The notes under the pieces were generated by a model that was given only the letters and a program-made list of their open reading frames with translations, did not search any database and was not told where the DNA came from. The position numbers and the translations under genes are program-made. From the NCBI RefSeq assembly GCF_001468135.1, contig NZ_LNYU01000054.1:91086-155085 (forward strand): DNA of 64,000 nt, given 5' to 3'. Origin of the DNA: Legionella santicrucis (GTDB lineage: Bacteria; Pseudomonadota; Gammaproteobacteria; Legionellales; Legionellaceae). Positions 45,109 through 54,445 of this stretch are shown in pieces (position 1 is the stretch's first letter; each line of letters starts with the position of its first letter).

Positions 45109-45766
45109 GGCCTTTCTCCAATATGGTGGCCGCTAATGTGGCTCCTGCATCTCCTTTCTGGGCGATGAGCTCCAGTCCTTTTTTTATGCTTGCATTGCCA
45201 TAGACTACATCAAAGGGTTGATTGGCACAGAACTGCCCTGAACCGCAAGACTTGGAGGGCTCTGTGACTACAAGCGCTGGAACCGTTGTAATGTGGAATT
45301 GACTAAACCAGACCGGATCAATAGAAATTCCCTTAAAGTTTAAATGCTGCTTTTGAGCTTCGCTATTAAGGCGTTTAAATGTTTCTATGGTTTGTTTAAA
45401 ATCACCATCCACTAAGCCATTAATGACCACGGGAATATGAAACCGTGCTGCTTCATCGCTCAATGCAAATAGAAGTGAGTCGGGCATGGAAAAGGATACA
45501 AATAAAATGGCACCTTCTACTCTCTGCGGTTTTTGATTGCTTTGTAAACCGTCCGCGCTGCGTTGCATGAGTGTATCAATCAATGATTGGTGCTCTGATT
45601 GATTCCGTGAGGACGTACGATTTAGCATTTCGATTGTCTTACTCGAAATGGTTGATACTTGGTGAGCCCCCTCCTCTTGATACTGCCTTAATTCATCATT
45701 AGTGTTTGCAAAACATCCGCCAATCCCGGTCAGAAACAGGATAATGATTTTAATGTAGTGCGCCAT
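45101..45766 (-). CDS. trbC: TrbC, periplasmic pilus assembly protein
   Basis: About 221 residues: signal peptide (MAHYIKIIILFLTGIGGCFA), a coiled section, and a C-terminal TrbC_Ftype thioredoxin-like domain (AILFVSFSMPDSLLFALSDEA; VVNGLVDGDFKQTIETFKRL; FDVVYGNASIKKGLELIA). TrbC works with TraW and TraU in pilus elongation and channel assembly. The start at 45766 is fixed by AGGAGG six bases upstream; an ATG at 45808 lies inside traU. Confidence 0.92.
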   Translation of the reverse strand: MAHYIKIIILFLTGIGGCFANTNDELRQYQEEGAHQVSTISSKTIEMLNRTSSRNQSEHQSLIDTLMQRSADGLQSNQKPQRVEGAILFVSFSMPDSLLFALSDEAARFHIPVVINGLVDGDFKQTIETFKRLNSEAQKQHLNFKGISIDPVWFSQFHITTVPALVVTEPSKSCGSGQFCANQPFDVVYGNASIKKGLELIAQKGDAGATLAATILEKGHV

Positions 45767-45777
45767 TAAAGGCCTCC

Positions 45778-46758
45778 TTATAAAAAACAACAATTTCTCT
45801 TGCGCCAAATCATGAAGCCAAAATTATCCCCATCTCCAGGGTAGGTATGTCCGGCCTCCCAGGTAATGACTGAACGGCCAAAGGGCTGGCAGCGTTTCGC
45901 ATCAGGTAATGTATTGACTAACTGGTAGCGATACCGGCTTTTAGGCAAAATGGAAGAGTGATAGGTGCGACAAAGTGCAGGCCAATCTTTACCGACCGAA
46001 TCTTTAATTGCTCCAAGGCGATGAAGCTTAAAGTCGGTGCGTTCTGCCAGGAGCGTTGCGGCACTGATGGGACTTGCCTGATTTGCCACAAAACCATTGA
46101 GCGGATAGGTAGATCCTTGAGCGCCCTGGCACCAGAATAGAGAATCCATGGCCGTTCCTGCCAATGCTTTGGTTGCATCTGCTGCACAAGACGCCCGTAC
46201 TGGCGATGTGGTAAATAAGGTGGCCTCTGGATTAAGAACAAAAGCAAACTCAGAGTCATTCCATGTTGGATCAAGTTCACTCAAATACATCACATCAAAA
46301 TCTTCTGTCTCCATACAGCCGATGGATGTAAGTACCTGCAGCCAATACATCAGAGGGTATTTGTACCAATGCACGTAATAAAATGCGCCTCGCCCATCCG
46401 TATCGGGCATTTGTGAACCACCAAGACCCTGGTCTTTAATATGTAGTTGCACCCCAAGATTCACCATGCAATATGGCTTTCGTGTCACATCGACTAACGC
46501 AAAGGGTTCCCAATAACCTATAGTAACTCCTAAAAGTTGTAATTTGTTTGGGCAGGAACAGATAGGGTTCCCAGGATTTTTAGTATCAGGATACTGGCTT
46601 TTTACTACTTCGGAGGAACCAATGGTTAAAGGGAACAAACAATCCCAGCAAATGTCGGTAATAGGATTGACAAAATGCCCTTTACACTGCGATGCGTGCA
46701 ATGAACAGATGAAGAATAAGCCTGCAGCAATTGAACAGAAAAGTCGTTTATTCATCAT
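45778..46758 (-). CDS. traU: TraU, DNA transfer and pilus assembly protein
   Basis: 326 residues with a signal peptide and the conserved CKGHFVNPITDICWDCLFPLTIG start, then cysteines in pairs, YVHWYKYPLMYWLQ and WEPFALVDVTRKPYCMVNLG, all hallmarks of TraU. It matters more for DNA transfer than for pilus growth in F. Overlaps traW; the protein ends with RKRNCCFL. Confidence 0.94.
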   Translation of the reverse strand: MMNKRLFCSIAAGLFFICSLHASQCKGHFVNPITDICWDCLFPLTIGSSEVVKSQYPDTKNPGNPICSCPNKLQLLGVTIGYWEPFALVDVTRKPYCMVNLGVQLHIKDQGLGGSQMPDTDGRGAFYYVHWYKYPLMYWLQVLTSIGCMETEDFDVMYLSELDPTWNDSEFAFVLNPEATLFTTSPVRASCAADATKALAGTAMDSLFWCQGAQGSTYPLNGFVANQASPISAATLLAERTDFKLHRLGAIKDSVGKDWPALCRTYHSSILPKSRYRYQLVNTLPDAKRCQPFGRSVITWEAGHTYPGDGDNFGFMIWRKRNCCFL

Positions 46759-47383
46759 TCACTCCAATTTCTTTAATTTGCCAATCAAGACCTACCTGAC
46801 TGACTATGCTTGGAACGTGTTGAAGCTGCAGCCGAGATGAAATGATGCCGTTCACATCAAAATAAATTCGACCAAAAAGCTCTGCAGCAACTCGAACATC
46901 ACCACCGGTTAAAATGAACTTAACGTGCTTAAAATCGGTGTAATGGTTCTTAACCCAGGCAACCTGTCTTGCATCATCCGCATTAAAGAAAATCAGGGTT
47001 TTGAGGAAGTGAACGCGCTCAAATGGGTTTATCCGCGTTCCTGCTTTTGCAATTAAATACCCATCAGGAGTCCAGATATCATGAGATACAGTCACTGCCG
47101 GTGAGATGCGAAACGTCTTAGGCGTGCGAGTCGTGCTCAATGCCAAAGGGTGTGGTCTCATCGCCTGACGCGCTGCTTTCTGCTCTAAATCACGCTGAAC
47201 ATGCTCTAAATCACCACTTTGCTGTAATGCATTGAGTTTGTTCATAATGACTTTTCTTATATCCTCTTCTCTAACAGGGAATGTCTGGCCATACTGACCA
47301 ATATTTTTTGCATGACTTACAGGCTCTAATAAGAAGGCCAGACCAAGAATCAGGGCTAAAAACCGTTTGTTAGTGCGCTTCAT
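46748..47383 (-). CDS. traW: TraW, periplasmic pilus assembly protein
   Basis: 211 residues. A signal peptide (LALILGLAFLLEPVSHA) is followed by KNIGQYGQTFPVREEDIRKVI, the canonical TraW start, and later TPDGYLIAKAGTRINPFERVHF and VKFILTGGDVRVAAELFGRIYFD. It partners TrbC. Overlaps both trbI and traU. Confidence 0.94.
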   Translation of the reverse strand: MKRTNKRFLALILGLAFLLEPVSHAKNIGQYGQTFPVREEDIRKVIMNKLNALQQSGDLEHVQRDLEQKAARQAMRPHPLALSTTRTPKTFRISPAVTVSHDIWTPDGYLIAKAGTRINPFERVHFLKTLIFFNADDARQVAWVKNHYTDFKHVKFILTGGDVRVAAELFGRIYFDVNGIISSRLQLQHVPSIVSQVGLDWQIKEIGVNDE

Positions 47384-47735
47384 GCTTTATCCTTGCTATG
47401 GTCAAAGCAATGAGCTCGTCTGTTACATCCACTTGGGAGGGTTTGTAACCAGTCAATACAGGTGCACTGACTAAGGTTACCCGGTGAGACCTTCCATAGT
47501 CCTTGATGACTTCTGGAAGGGCTCGTGAAAAGCGATCCATAATGTTTAATTGTTCTTCATGAGTCAGTTTAGAACGGGCAAGCAGCACCGAAGGTGCCTC
47601 TATGGCACGATTCATATCAACCACCAAAAGAGGTAACGGCTTAGGCCACATCATAAACATACCCGCCAGGACTCCAATGAACCCACAAACTCCTGCAATG
47701 ACCCAATATGTGGTGTTTAAGCGATTAAATGGCAT
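47370..47735 (-). CDS. trbI: TrbI (F-type), inner-membrane pilus protein
   Basis: 121 residues, close to F TrbI (128). One N-terminal helix (YWVIAGVCGFIGVLAGMFMMW) and a periplasmic part containing PLLVVDMNRAIEAPSVLLARSKL. GGAGGGGTT before the ATG at 47735 sets the start; earlier in-frame ATGs lie within traC and lack a site. In F it influences pilus length and retraction. Confidence 0.88.
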   Translation of the reverse strand: MPFNRLNTTYWVIAGVCGFIGVLAGMFMMWPKPLPLLVVDMNRAIEAPSVLLARSKLTHEEQLNIMDRFSRALPEVIKDYGRSHRVTLVSAPVLTGYKPSQVDVTDELIALTIARIKHEAH

Positions 47736-50274
47736 AACCCCTCCCATAATGCAGTTCTGCGACATGCGATACCGCATCAAGAAATGCAATCCCTTGTGCC
47801 ACATAATTAATGACCGCCTGATAATCATCTCCATCAGAAGATAAAAGCACGCGAGTAAATGGATCAACGAACAAGCGATGAAAGGAGGAAATACCGTTGG
47901 CGCGCAACAAAACTTGCGAAAAACCAGCTTCTTTCGCTATTGGGAATGATTTCAGAATAGTCATCTCGTAGTCCGAAAAAGTCTCATGCTTTTTTTGATG
48001 CTCTAAAAGCGGTGATTCTTCTTGTAAAAAAACAAGCTTTAAAGCGGAGTTCTCCCATGCGGCACGAGCTTCTGAAAATTCAAAATAATCCTCAATCCCC
48101 TGAGTAATCGTGACAAATGATGCTTTATGCCGCCGACCAGTACGAAAGCCTTTGGTAATAAAGTTCACTGCAATTAAATCCCCTGTAAAAAAAGACCAGG
48201 CTTCATCAATGATGCACATCTTTTGTTTGTTCCTGTCCGAGTTGAACATACGTCTTTGAAACTGAGAAATAACGGACAGGAGAACCGGTGCGCGAATGCT
48301 TTGATTGTCTTCAATTTCCTTCAAATCAACTACAATTATGCGGGCATCAGGCGATAACTGGGATGGTTCATTAAACGCCTTTCCATGCTCTGAGGCAGAA
48401 CAGTAACGCTGAAGGTTTTTAGACAAAATGCGCGCTGTAGGATAGGTTTCGCGGTCGTGCTCGTACAATGACAATAAGACTCCTGCAACCTCATCAATGC
48501 GCGTTTGATTCTGAGTTGTTCCAAAAGCGGTTAAAATGGCTTCTCTTAAAGTGCCTCTGTCGTCATCTGTAGCACCGCTGGTCGGGCAAGTTAATAATTC
48601 AAACAAGGCAATAATGTCATCAATCTCTCGTAAAATGTCCGTAACATGGGTAAAGGGATTCATCGCCAAATTGCTGTATTCAAGATAAGTCCCACCAAGC
48701 GCCTCACACAGTTTTCTGTAGCTTCCACCTACATCAATAATAAAAATATCCCCGCCATTAAATAAAATATTGAGCATCAGCATCTGAATGAAAAAACTTT
48801 TACCACCGCCCGATGTTCCGGTTACAGCCATATTGTAATTGCTGCCAAATGCACCCGAGAAAGGATCGATGCAGGCAAACTGATCGCGCATGGTGGGCAA
48901 CAAAATACCCTTGCCCACCCCGCGCCAGTCAGAAAGAATTGGCATGTATTGGGTTGCATTCCATGAAGAAATTGGCCACATCATGGTTGGAAGAGAAAAA
49001 TCCTTAGCCAGATTTCCTGTGAAAAAAAACGGCATCGAGACTAAAAAATACGGACATTGCATACGTTTACACAATGCCAATTTAATGTCATTGAACGCAA
49101 ATACCGTGCGAGCAGCCTCCACATCACGCTCTTTTTCATGAGGTCTTGAAAAAAGAACCACGTTATAAAGCATCTTTACAGAACGAGTCTTCTGTGAGGA
49201 TAAATCATCTCGAAAAGTACGCCATACTCTTGCCTGCTCCTCAGTTCCCGCTACATTCAAGGCATAATCACTTTTAGATTTTTTATCCAAATCACGGGTC
49301 TTGCGGTTCGCTCTACCCTGAGCACGTCCCTGCTCTTCAACCAGATAGATGACCGAGATGATGTGATTACAGGATATTCTTTTATCAGGATGAAAAATGT
49401 TGCTGGTATTATTGATGTTCTCCCATAAACAATACTGACGAGGGAGGCGATCAATGGTCAGAACAGATACAGCTGTTTCATAAGCATGTCCAGTTTCATT
49501 AGCCCCTTGAATTACTACTTCATTGTTTTTAATTTCAATATCAAAGTCATGAGACAGTGCCTGCTCTTTAAGTAATTTGGTTTTGTCGTATATAACAGGG
49601 CGTGGGGTAATTGCATCAGGGCAATTATCCAGATAAAACTGAAGCAAATGCAAAAAATCAGTCGCATCTGCTTGCTTAAATCCAATTTTTGCAGCACTTA
49701 AGGATGCTTCAAATGAAACGCGAAACTGGCCAAAACAGGCTTTTAAATCGTTCTCAGATTCTTTTTTGATTTTATCAATGACGATATAGCAATCCGTATG
49801 CGTTAATCGAGGTGCAAGCATCGTGTTGGTTTTAAAACCGTGTATGGCGGCTTTTTGATAAAATGCCTTAAGGTTCTCTCCTAACAGGCTTAAATTTTCA
49901 AATTCGCTTTTTGTGAACTGCGAAGTAAATGCCTCAATATCTTTCCCTACCTGATTGTGTTTGACGCAAATCAACTGCAAGGTGAACTCATGAGACACTT
50001 TAGATTGAAGCAGCGCATCCAGCTGCTCTGCTATGTGTTCATTCGCACCCGTTAAAGGGACAATGCGATAAATTAAACCCGCATTGTGTTCATTAAAAAA
50101 CAGCTTCGATTCCTCATCAAAATATTGATAAGGTAATAGCTCCTCAGTAAAAGAAGGATATTGATGCGCCTTGAGGTCAAAAGCGGCTCCGTTATCGGCT
50201 AGCCCTTTGTCATTCCAGGTCTCCTTTAGCAACTGATAAGTATCTTGAACCCATTCTATAGCGTTTGTAAGCAT
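47725..50274 (-). CDS. traC: TraC, VirB4-type ATPase of the T4SS
   Basis: About 849 residues, as F TraC. Walker A is GTSGGGKSFFIQM; Walker B region is KQKMCIIDEAWSFF; VirB4 motifs FVTITQGIEDYFE and LVFLQEE follow. It powers pilin mobilisation and assembly at the inner membrane. The start at 50274 has GGAGAGAAGCA upstream; an earlier ATG at 50358 lies in traV. traV ends 29 bases upstream. Confidence 0.94.
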   Translation of the reverse strand: MLTNAIEWVQDTYQLLKETWNDKGLADNGAAFDLKAHQYPSFTEELLPYQYFDEESKLFFNEHNAGLIYRIVPLTGANEHIAEQLDALLQSKVSHEFTLQLICVKHNQVGKDIEAFTSQFTKSEFENLSLLGENLKAFYQKAAIHGFKTNTMLAPRLTHTDCYIVIDKIKKESENDLKACFGQFRVSFEASLSAAKIGFKQADATDFLHLLQFYLDNCPDAITPRPVIYDKTKLLKEQALSHDFDIEIKNNEVVIQGANETGHAYETAVSVLTIDRLPRQYCLWENINNTSNIFHPDKRISCNHIISVIYLVEEQGRAQGRANRKTRDLDKKSKSDYALNVAGTEEQARVWRTFRDDLSSQKTRSVKMLYNVVLFSRPHEKERDVEAARTVFAFNDIKLALCKRMQCPYFLVSMPFFFTGNLAKDFSLPTMMWPISSWNATQYMPILSDWRGVGKGILLPTMRDQFACIDPFSGAFGSNYNMAVTGTSGGGKSFFIQMLMLNILFNGGDIFIIDVGGSYRKLCEALGGTYLEYSNLAMNPFTHVTDILREIDDIIALFELLTCPTSGATDDDRGTLREAILTAFGTTQNQTRIDEVAGVLLSLYEHDRETYPTARILSKNLQRYCSASEHGKAFNEPSQLSPDARIIVVDLKEIEDNQSIRAPVLLSVISQFQRRMFNSDRNKQKMCIIDEAWSFFTGDLIAVNFITKGFRTGRRHKASFVTITQGIEDYFEFSEARAAWENSALKLVFLQEESPLLEHQKKHETFSDYEMTILKSFPIAKEAGFSQVLLRANGISSFHRLFVDPFTRVLLSSDGDDYQAVINYVAQGIAFLDAVSHVAELHYGRGYAI

Positions 50275-50302
50275 TGCTTCTCTCCTGTATTCGTGCCAGC
50301 GC

Positions 50303-50530
50303 CTATTTATAATCTGAATACAGATCTTGAATTCTTGCCTGCTGCACGAATTGACCATCGGGTGTATAGCGTTTTTCCTGCACCATACGATTCACCATTT
50401 CCATACTTTGACAACCACCCCTGTCAGAAAAAGGACATCTTGCATCCTGATTGTCGAGGATGGATTTCGAGCAGGCACATAACTGCGACACTAAGAAAAG
50501 GGTACTCAATAAAAATAGAGGTTTAGTCAT
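50303..50530 (-). CDS. traV: TraV, outer-membrane lipoprotein (short form)
   Basis: Only about 75 residues against 171 in F TraV. A lipoprotein signal ending SQLCAC is followed by a Cys pair region (ARCPFSDRGGCQSM) like the conserved cysteines of TraV/VirB7-type proteins. It should join TraK and TraB in the outer-membrane core. AGGAG precedes the ATG at 50530, which overlaps traB. The identification leans on position plus the lipobox. Confidence 0.78.
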   Translation of the reverse strand: MTKPLFLLSTLFLVSQLCACSKSILDNQDARCPFSDRGGCQSMEMVNRMVQEKRYTPDGQFVQQARIQDLYSDYK

Positions 50531-51989
50531 GAAGTGGCTCCTCATTTTGTACGGTTGAAAATAATGGGGTAGAGGGTTGTCCTGGTTGATTTAAGAGGGG
50601 ATTCTCAACAGGATTAACGGTTTGAACCATGGGCTCTTGATTATTGGACTGCATCAATGAAGCGCCATTCACAGGGTGTGTATTTAATTCATAGGCACGG
50701 CTTACAGTGGTTGTAACCCCAGACTCGTTTTGGGCATGTCCTTCATTGATAGCGCGTCCTGACTCGTACACCTGATGTTCTTTGTCTATCCAAAAGCCTT
50801 TAGTAAATAAAACGGACACACGACGACCAGCACGTGCCACAACCAGTGGATGATAAATATCAGCAATGCGCATTACATAGTCTGAAATACGATTGGCAGG
50901 ATTACTAAGCGCACCACCAGCAGCCGATTGAGCAAGGGTTGATGCCTGCCCGTAGGTCGTAATGGTGCCAGCCCCCGGATTGATTGTTTGAGCGGTATTT
51001 AAATTCTTTAAGCCATCACCAAATCCTGCCAGCATGCCTGCCGCTGCCGAATAGGTTAAGAGCGGCTTTGTTTTTAGAATGGATGTTCCGCGTAAATCCT
51101 GCATGGCATCCAAATCAAATACAGAGCCGTAGGCCTTTTGTTCAAAATTGATGTTGTTTCCTGCGCAAGACAGTGTTTCTAAATGCATCACCACGGAACT
51201 TCCTGATAAATCACCATAAGTGGATACCAGGGCGACACAGTCTTCCAGATGAGAACGCTGATTGTTGGGCATGATTCCTCCGCTGGTAAGGCGGATTAAA
51301 GCAGTTCCCATGTTTTTTGAGCCGTTTATTCCTGCATCACCTAAAACCCCAGTCAGCAACACCCCTTCAACAAAGGTTCCCGCCCAAACATAATTTTTAG
51401 AGGTTCGCACTTCCTTGTTTTTTTTCTTCCGGTTGTTAAATTGCACTGTTTCCAGTCCTGATTTTGCGAGCAGTTCGCGCTCTGCCTGATGCTTTTTCTT
51501 TTGCTGTGCTTCCATTTCTTCACGAGTTGGCGGCCTAACGGTGACCAGGCTTGCCTGACGGGTAGAAACCAGTGCAACCTGTAATTGTTCGTTCATTTTT
51601 TTATTTTCTTCTTCAAGGTGTGAAAGCTGTTCTTTCATGGCCTGGATCAAAGCTTTTGTTTCCGAATTTTCTGTTTTCACAGGTGCTGCTTCCTGCTGTT
51701 TTTTATGATGTTCTGCCACTAACTCTTTTAAAGAATCAATTTGTTGCTGCTGTTGCAGAAGGAGTGCTTCGTCACTGCCCTGATTAAAAGTACTTTCAAA
51801 AATACTCTCGAACGGAGCTTCTTCCTGGTGGACTGGTTTTTTTTTCTCAGCTGATGAGTAACAATAAAATCCATAGGATGCCCCACCCACCAGTAATAAA
51901 ATGGCTGCGTGCTTCAATTGTTCCTTTTTGGCCAGTTTATTGGCGTTTTGAGGTTTTAGCGTCAACCATTGTTTTATTTTTTTAAACAT
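50523..51989 (-). CDS. traB: TraB, VirB10-type core scaffold
   Basis: 488 residues: an N-terminal membrane helix (AAILLLVGGASYGFYCY), a long coiled coil (LLQQQQQIDSLKELVAEHHKK; LSHLEEENKKMNEQL), and a VirB10-like C-terminal domain (YVWAGTFVEGVLLTGVLG; MGTALIRLTSGGIMPNNQ; SAAGMLAGFGDG). It spans the envelope and links the inner-membrane machinery to TraK/TraV. Confidence 0.94.
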   Translation of the reverse strand: MFKKIKQWLTLKPQNANKLAKKEQLKHAAILLLVGGASYGFYCYSSAEKKKPVHQEEAPFESIFESTFNQGSDEALLLQQQQQIDSLKELVAEHHKKQQEAAPVKTENSETKALIQAMKEQLSHLEEENKKMNEQLQVALVSTRQASLVTVRPPTREEMEAQQKKKHQAERELLAKSGLETVQFNNRKKKNKEVRTSKNYVWAGTFVEGVLLTGVLGDAGINGSKNMGTALIRLTSGGIMPNNQRSHLEDCVALVSTYGDLSGSSVVMHLETLSCAGNNINFEQKAYGSVFDLDAMQDLRGTSILKTKPLLTYSAAAGMLAGFGDGLKNLNTAQTINPGAGTITTYGQASTLAQSAAGGALSNPANRISDYVMRIADIYHPLVVARAGRRVSVLFTKGFWIDKEHQVYESGRAINEGHAQNESGVTTTVSRAYELNTHPVNGASLMQSNNQEPMVQTVNPVENPLLNQPGQPSTPLFSTVQNEEPLHD

Positions 51990-52029
51990 TACCTACTCTC
52001 CTTCCAACTCATTTTAAGCAGCTTCTGGT

Positions 52030-52764
52030 TTATCCCTGATTGCTGTATAACCCATATAAATAAGCGATTTTTTTAGGTGGGAGCGCCTCATCACTTAATG
52101 ACAGGGATTCTGCGTCCTTATGGGCAAATAAGGCGGTTGTAAGCGCCAGCTCATGATTTGATGTATTTTCTAACCGATAGATAAAGCCGGTGAAACGCTT
52201 CCCCTGATATTGTTTTTCAAGAGTTACCTTAATGTTTTTTTTAATGTAAAAAGAACGTGGAGTAATTCGTTTCTCATTAAATTCTTTGGGGGTCTCCCCT
52301 GCTTTCATGGCAGCGATTGCCTCATCTACTTCACTGGCATCAGGGGTATCCAGTTTCACAAATTTCAATTTTGTTTGAGCGCGCGGCACAAGCCTTAAGG
52401 TTTTTCCAACCGATTCATCAGGTGTCAGGGTAAGTGATACGTGATGTCCTTTATCTGTAGTTAGGAACAGGGTAATGGGAACTTGAAAATTGGGCTTTAT
52501 ATACACCGAAGAATCCGTGCTTTCAGGGTTATCCATCTCACTTTTATCTACTGTAATAGCATGCTCTGGGTAACTTAATTTAGTGATCGATTCCCCTTCA
52601 ACAAACACACGATTAAAGTTAATACTCGATAAGGTCAGATTAAACTGCTCTCCTTCTTCAAAAGCGATGACCGAAGGAGCTGTGCTTGCACAAACAATTC
52701 CTGAGCACAAACAACTTATAAGAAGAATGTTTTTTTTAACTTGATCATAAATTGAGTTAGTCAT
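52030..52764 (-). CDS. traK: TraK, secretin-like outer-membrane core protein
   Basis: 244 residues. A signal peptide (NILLISCLCSGIVCAS) is followed by beta-rich sequence with INFNRVFVEGESITKLSYPE, PITLFLTTDKGHHVSLTLTP and FTGFIYRLENTSNHELAL, typical of TraK/VirB9-like proteins. The start at 52764 has AGGAG upstream. It overlaps traE by 8 bases. Confidence 0.93.
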   Translation of the reverse strand: MTNSIYDQVKKNILLISCLCSGIVCASTAPSVIAFEEGEQFNLTLSSINFNRVFVEGESITKLSYPEHAITVDKSEMDNPESTDSSVYIKPNFQVPITLFLTTDKGHHVSLTLTPDESVGKTLRLVPRAQTKLKFVKLDTPDASEVDEAIAAMKAGETPKEFNEKRITPRSFYIKKNIKVTLEKQYQGKRFTGFIYRLENTSNHELALTTALFAHKDAESLSLSDEALPPKKIAYLYGLYSNQG

Positions 52765-53317
52765 GGTGTATCTCCTGAATGGACACAAGATTTAAAAGGC
52801 CTGATTGATGTGAAAACTGCACTCGATACATTTTGTGTTGTGGCTTTAATTGAAGCCCATGGCTTGTGCGATACAATTGCCCTTCGATTTGACCTTGATT
52901 TTTAGAGACATCCACGGATACTTTTTCAACATAAAAAACTGAGCTTACATTTTTTTCATGTACTGTTTTTCGCTCGGCATCCAATAGTTTGGAAAACGAT
53001 TCCTGGTATTTCGCTGGAATCAGATGAGACAGCATGGTGTAGCGTGCATCAATGGTCTCAGGATTGTAGGTCAGGCGTAAGTCAGCAGCTTTCTGCGTCA
53101 TTTCTTTCAGGTATTCGGGTGAATAGCCTTTATCACCAATGCTAAACTCTAGACCAGTACACACTGGAAGCCAGTGAACCTGCTTATGCAGTAAGGTATA
53201 AAAATTTAAGGCGCAAAGGACAATAATTGCAAACGTACTCGATAGCGCCCAAATCAGTGTCAGCTTGAATAACAGTCTGTTTTTTGCAATCGCATTATCA
53301 CGAAATGAAGTATCCAT
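52757..53317 (-). CDS. traE: TraE, VirB5/B8-like pilus assembly protein
   Basis: 186 residues, as in F. One N-terminal helix (LLFKLTLIWALSSTFAIIVL) and a periplasmic part (YLKEMTQKAADLRLTYNPETIDARY; LIPAKYQESFSKLLDAE). AGGTGA precedes the ATG at 53317, a few bases after traL ends. Confidence 0.93.
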   Translation of the reverse strand: MDTSFRDNAIAKNRLLFKLTLIWALSSTFAIIVLCALNFYTLLHKQVHWLPVCTGLEFSIGDKGYSPEYLKEMTQKAADLRLTYNPETIDARYTMLSHLIPAKYQESFSKLLDAERKTVHEKNVSSVFYVEKVSVDVSKNQGQIEGQLYRTSHGLQLKPQHKMYRVQFSHQSGLLNLVSIQEIHHD

Positions 53318-53321
53318 TAAA

Positions 53322-53612
53322 TCACCTGATATAAATTCGGTTGGCAGAATCGGGAAAAGCTCGAAATACAAGGGACGTTAACCTGTGAGGCAGCGACCAG
53401 TATACGATGGCAAACAGACTCCGCAGAGGCAGTCCTCCATACTTGATATGCATCGCAACGCTTAGGGCTGCGCCTATCATAAAAAGCTGATAGGCAAGTC
53501 CTGTTAAAAGCCCAATTCCCGTGAGTAAAAAAATGGGCAGGCCTGTGGTAACAGGAATACCCGCAATTTTAGGCTCATCAGAGAGCATAAAGGTTTGGTA
53601 GTTGCGAGCCAT
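53322..53612 (-). CDS. traL: TraL, pilus assembly protein
   Basis: 96 residues. MARNYQTFMLSDEPKIAGIP is followed by two hydrophobic stretches (GLPIFLLTGIGLLTGLAYQL; the next about 20) and a conserved C-terminal Tyr/Trp/Pro region (YWSLPHRL). It resembles VirB3 in size and topology. Starts one base inside the traA stop (TAATG). Confidence 0.93.
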   Translation of the reverse strand: MARNYQTFMLSDEPKIAGIPVTTGLPIFLLTGIGLLTGLAYQLFMIGAALSVAMHIKYGGLPLRSLFAIVYWSLPHRLTSLVFRAFPDSANRIYIR

Positions 53613-53923
53613 TATTTCAATGCCCAGTGAGTAAACACCATCAATACAGGAACACCCGCAAGGACTGCGATATTTTTGGTTTTGATGTAGGCATAAGCCC
53701 CTGCAAGCCCTTCTGCTAACAAAAGAAAATAAGGGAGATCTGAATCCGCTCCAAAGGTTGCCTTTACTTCCTCTTTTAATCCAGAAAGCCGATTCTCAGC
53801 AGCAAAACAGGAGTCTGGCATCAAACACAACAGTGCCAAACCAATCATTAAAAAAGGGAGCAGCTGCCTGGCATACAGATATCCTTTAATGCTCAAATCG
53901 TTCATTGCTGTTCTATAGTTCAT
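53612..53923 (-). CDS. traA: TraA, F-type propilin
   Basis: 103 residues. A long leader with a hydrophobic run (LLPFLMIGLALLCLMPDSCFA) and probable cleavage after CFA gives a mature pilin of about 60 residues with two helices (YFLLLAEGLAGAYAYIKT; IAVLAGVPVLMVFTHWALK). This is the standard F pilin plan. GGAG six bases before ATG 53923 sets the start. First of the pilus assembly genes. Confidence 0.88.
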   Translation of the reverse strand: MNYRTAMNDLSIKGYLYARQLLPFLMIGLALLCLMPDSCFAAENRLSGLKEEVKATFGADSDLPYFLLLAEGLAGAYAYIKTKNIAVLAGVPVLMVFTHWALK

Positions 53924-54030
53924 CACATTCTCCTTTTTTGGTTAAAAAAATCCCCCTGAGCCCCAATTTGTGCTCATTTTTTATTCTTTTTATTTAATGA
54001 ATCGTGTTTTTGTGGTTTTATAAAGAGCGC

Positions 54031-54402
54031 TTATCCATCCATGGTTACTCCTTTATCAAGCATGCTTTGACTTAATAGGTGGTTGTTCTTTTTAAGTTCA
54101 ACTAAAATTTGCGTCAGTAGGTGATTTGCAGAATCCAGTTTTTTGAACAAAGCCACATACTCAACTGCTTTTGCTATGTCAGGAACCTCCTTATCCATTG
54201 CTAGCAAAAGCGTAAAAAGCGCTCCACTGGAAAGAATGTGTTTAAAATATTCGACATCCTGTTCATCATTTTCAGTTGAAACGGCAGTCAGATTCTGATT
54301 AATCTTAAAATTGTTTTCAGGCAGTGTTGTGGGCTCTGCATGAATAACTCCACTCACAACGATGAGGGTCATCGACAGCATGAGTGTTTTAATTGGGTTC
54401 AT
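54031..54402 (-). CDS. Exported hypothetical protein between traT and traA
   Basis: 123 residues with a signal peptide (LMLSMTLIVVSGVIHAEP) and a helical mature part (VEYFKHILSSGALFTLLLAMDKEVPDIAKAVEYVALFKKLDSA). No cysteines, no family recognised. AAGGAG precedes the ATG. It is part of the transfer operon, upstream of the pilin gene, so a role near the pilus or exclusion is likely but unproven. Confidence 0.6.
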   Translation of the reverse strand: MNPIKTLMLSMTLIVVSGVIHAEPTTLPENNFKINQNLTAVSTENDEQDVEYFKHILSSGALFTLLLAMDKEVPDIAKAVEYVALFKKLDSANHLLTQILVELKKNNHLLSQSMLDKGVTMDG

Positions 54403-54445
54403 TGAGCGCTCCTTTTATTTTTGTTATGAACTTAAGCTTTTAAAA

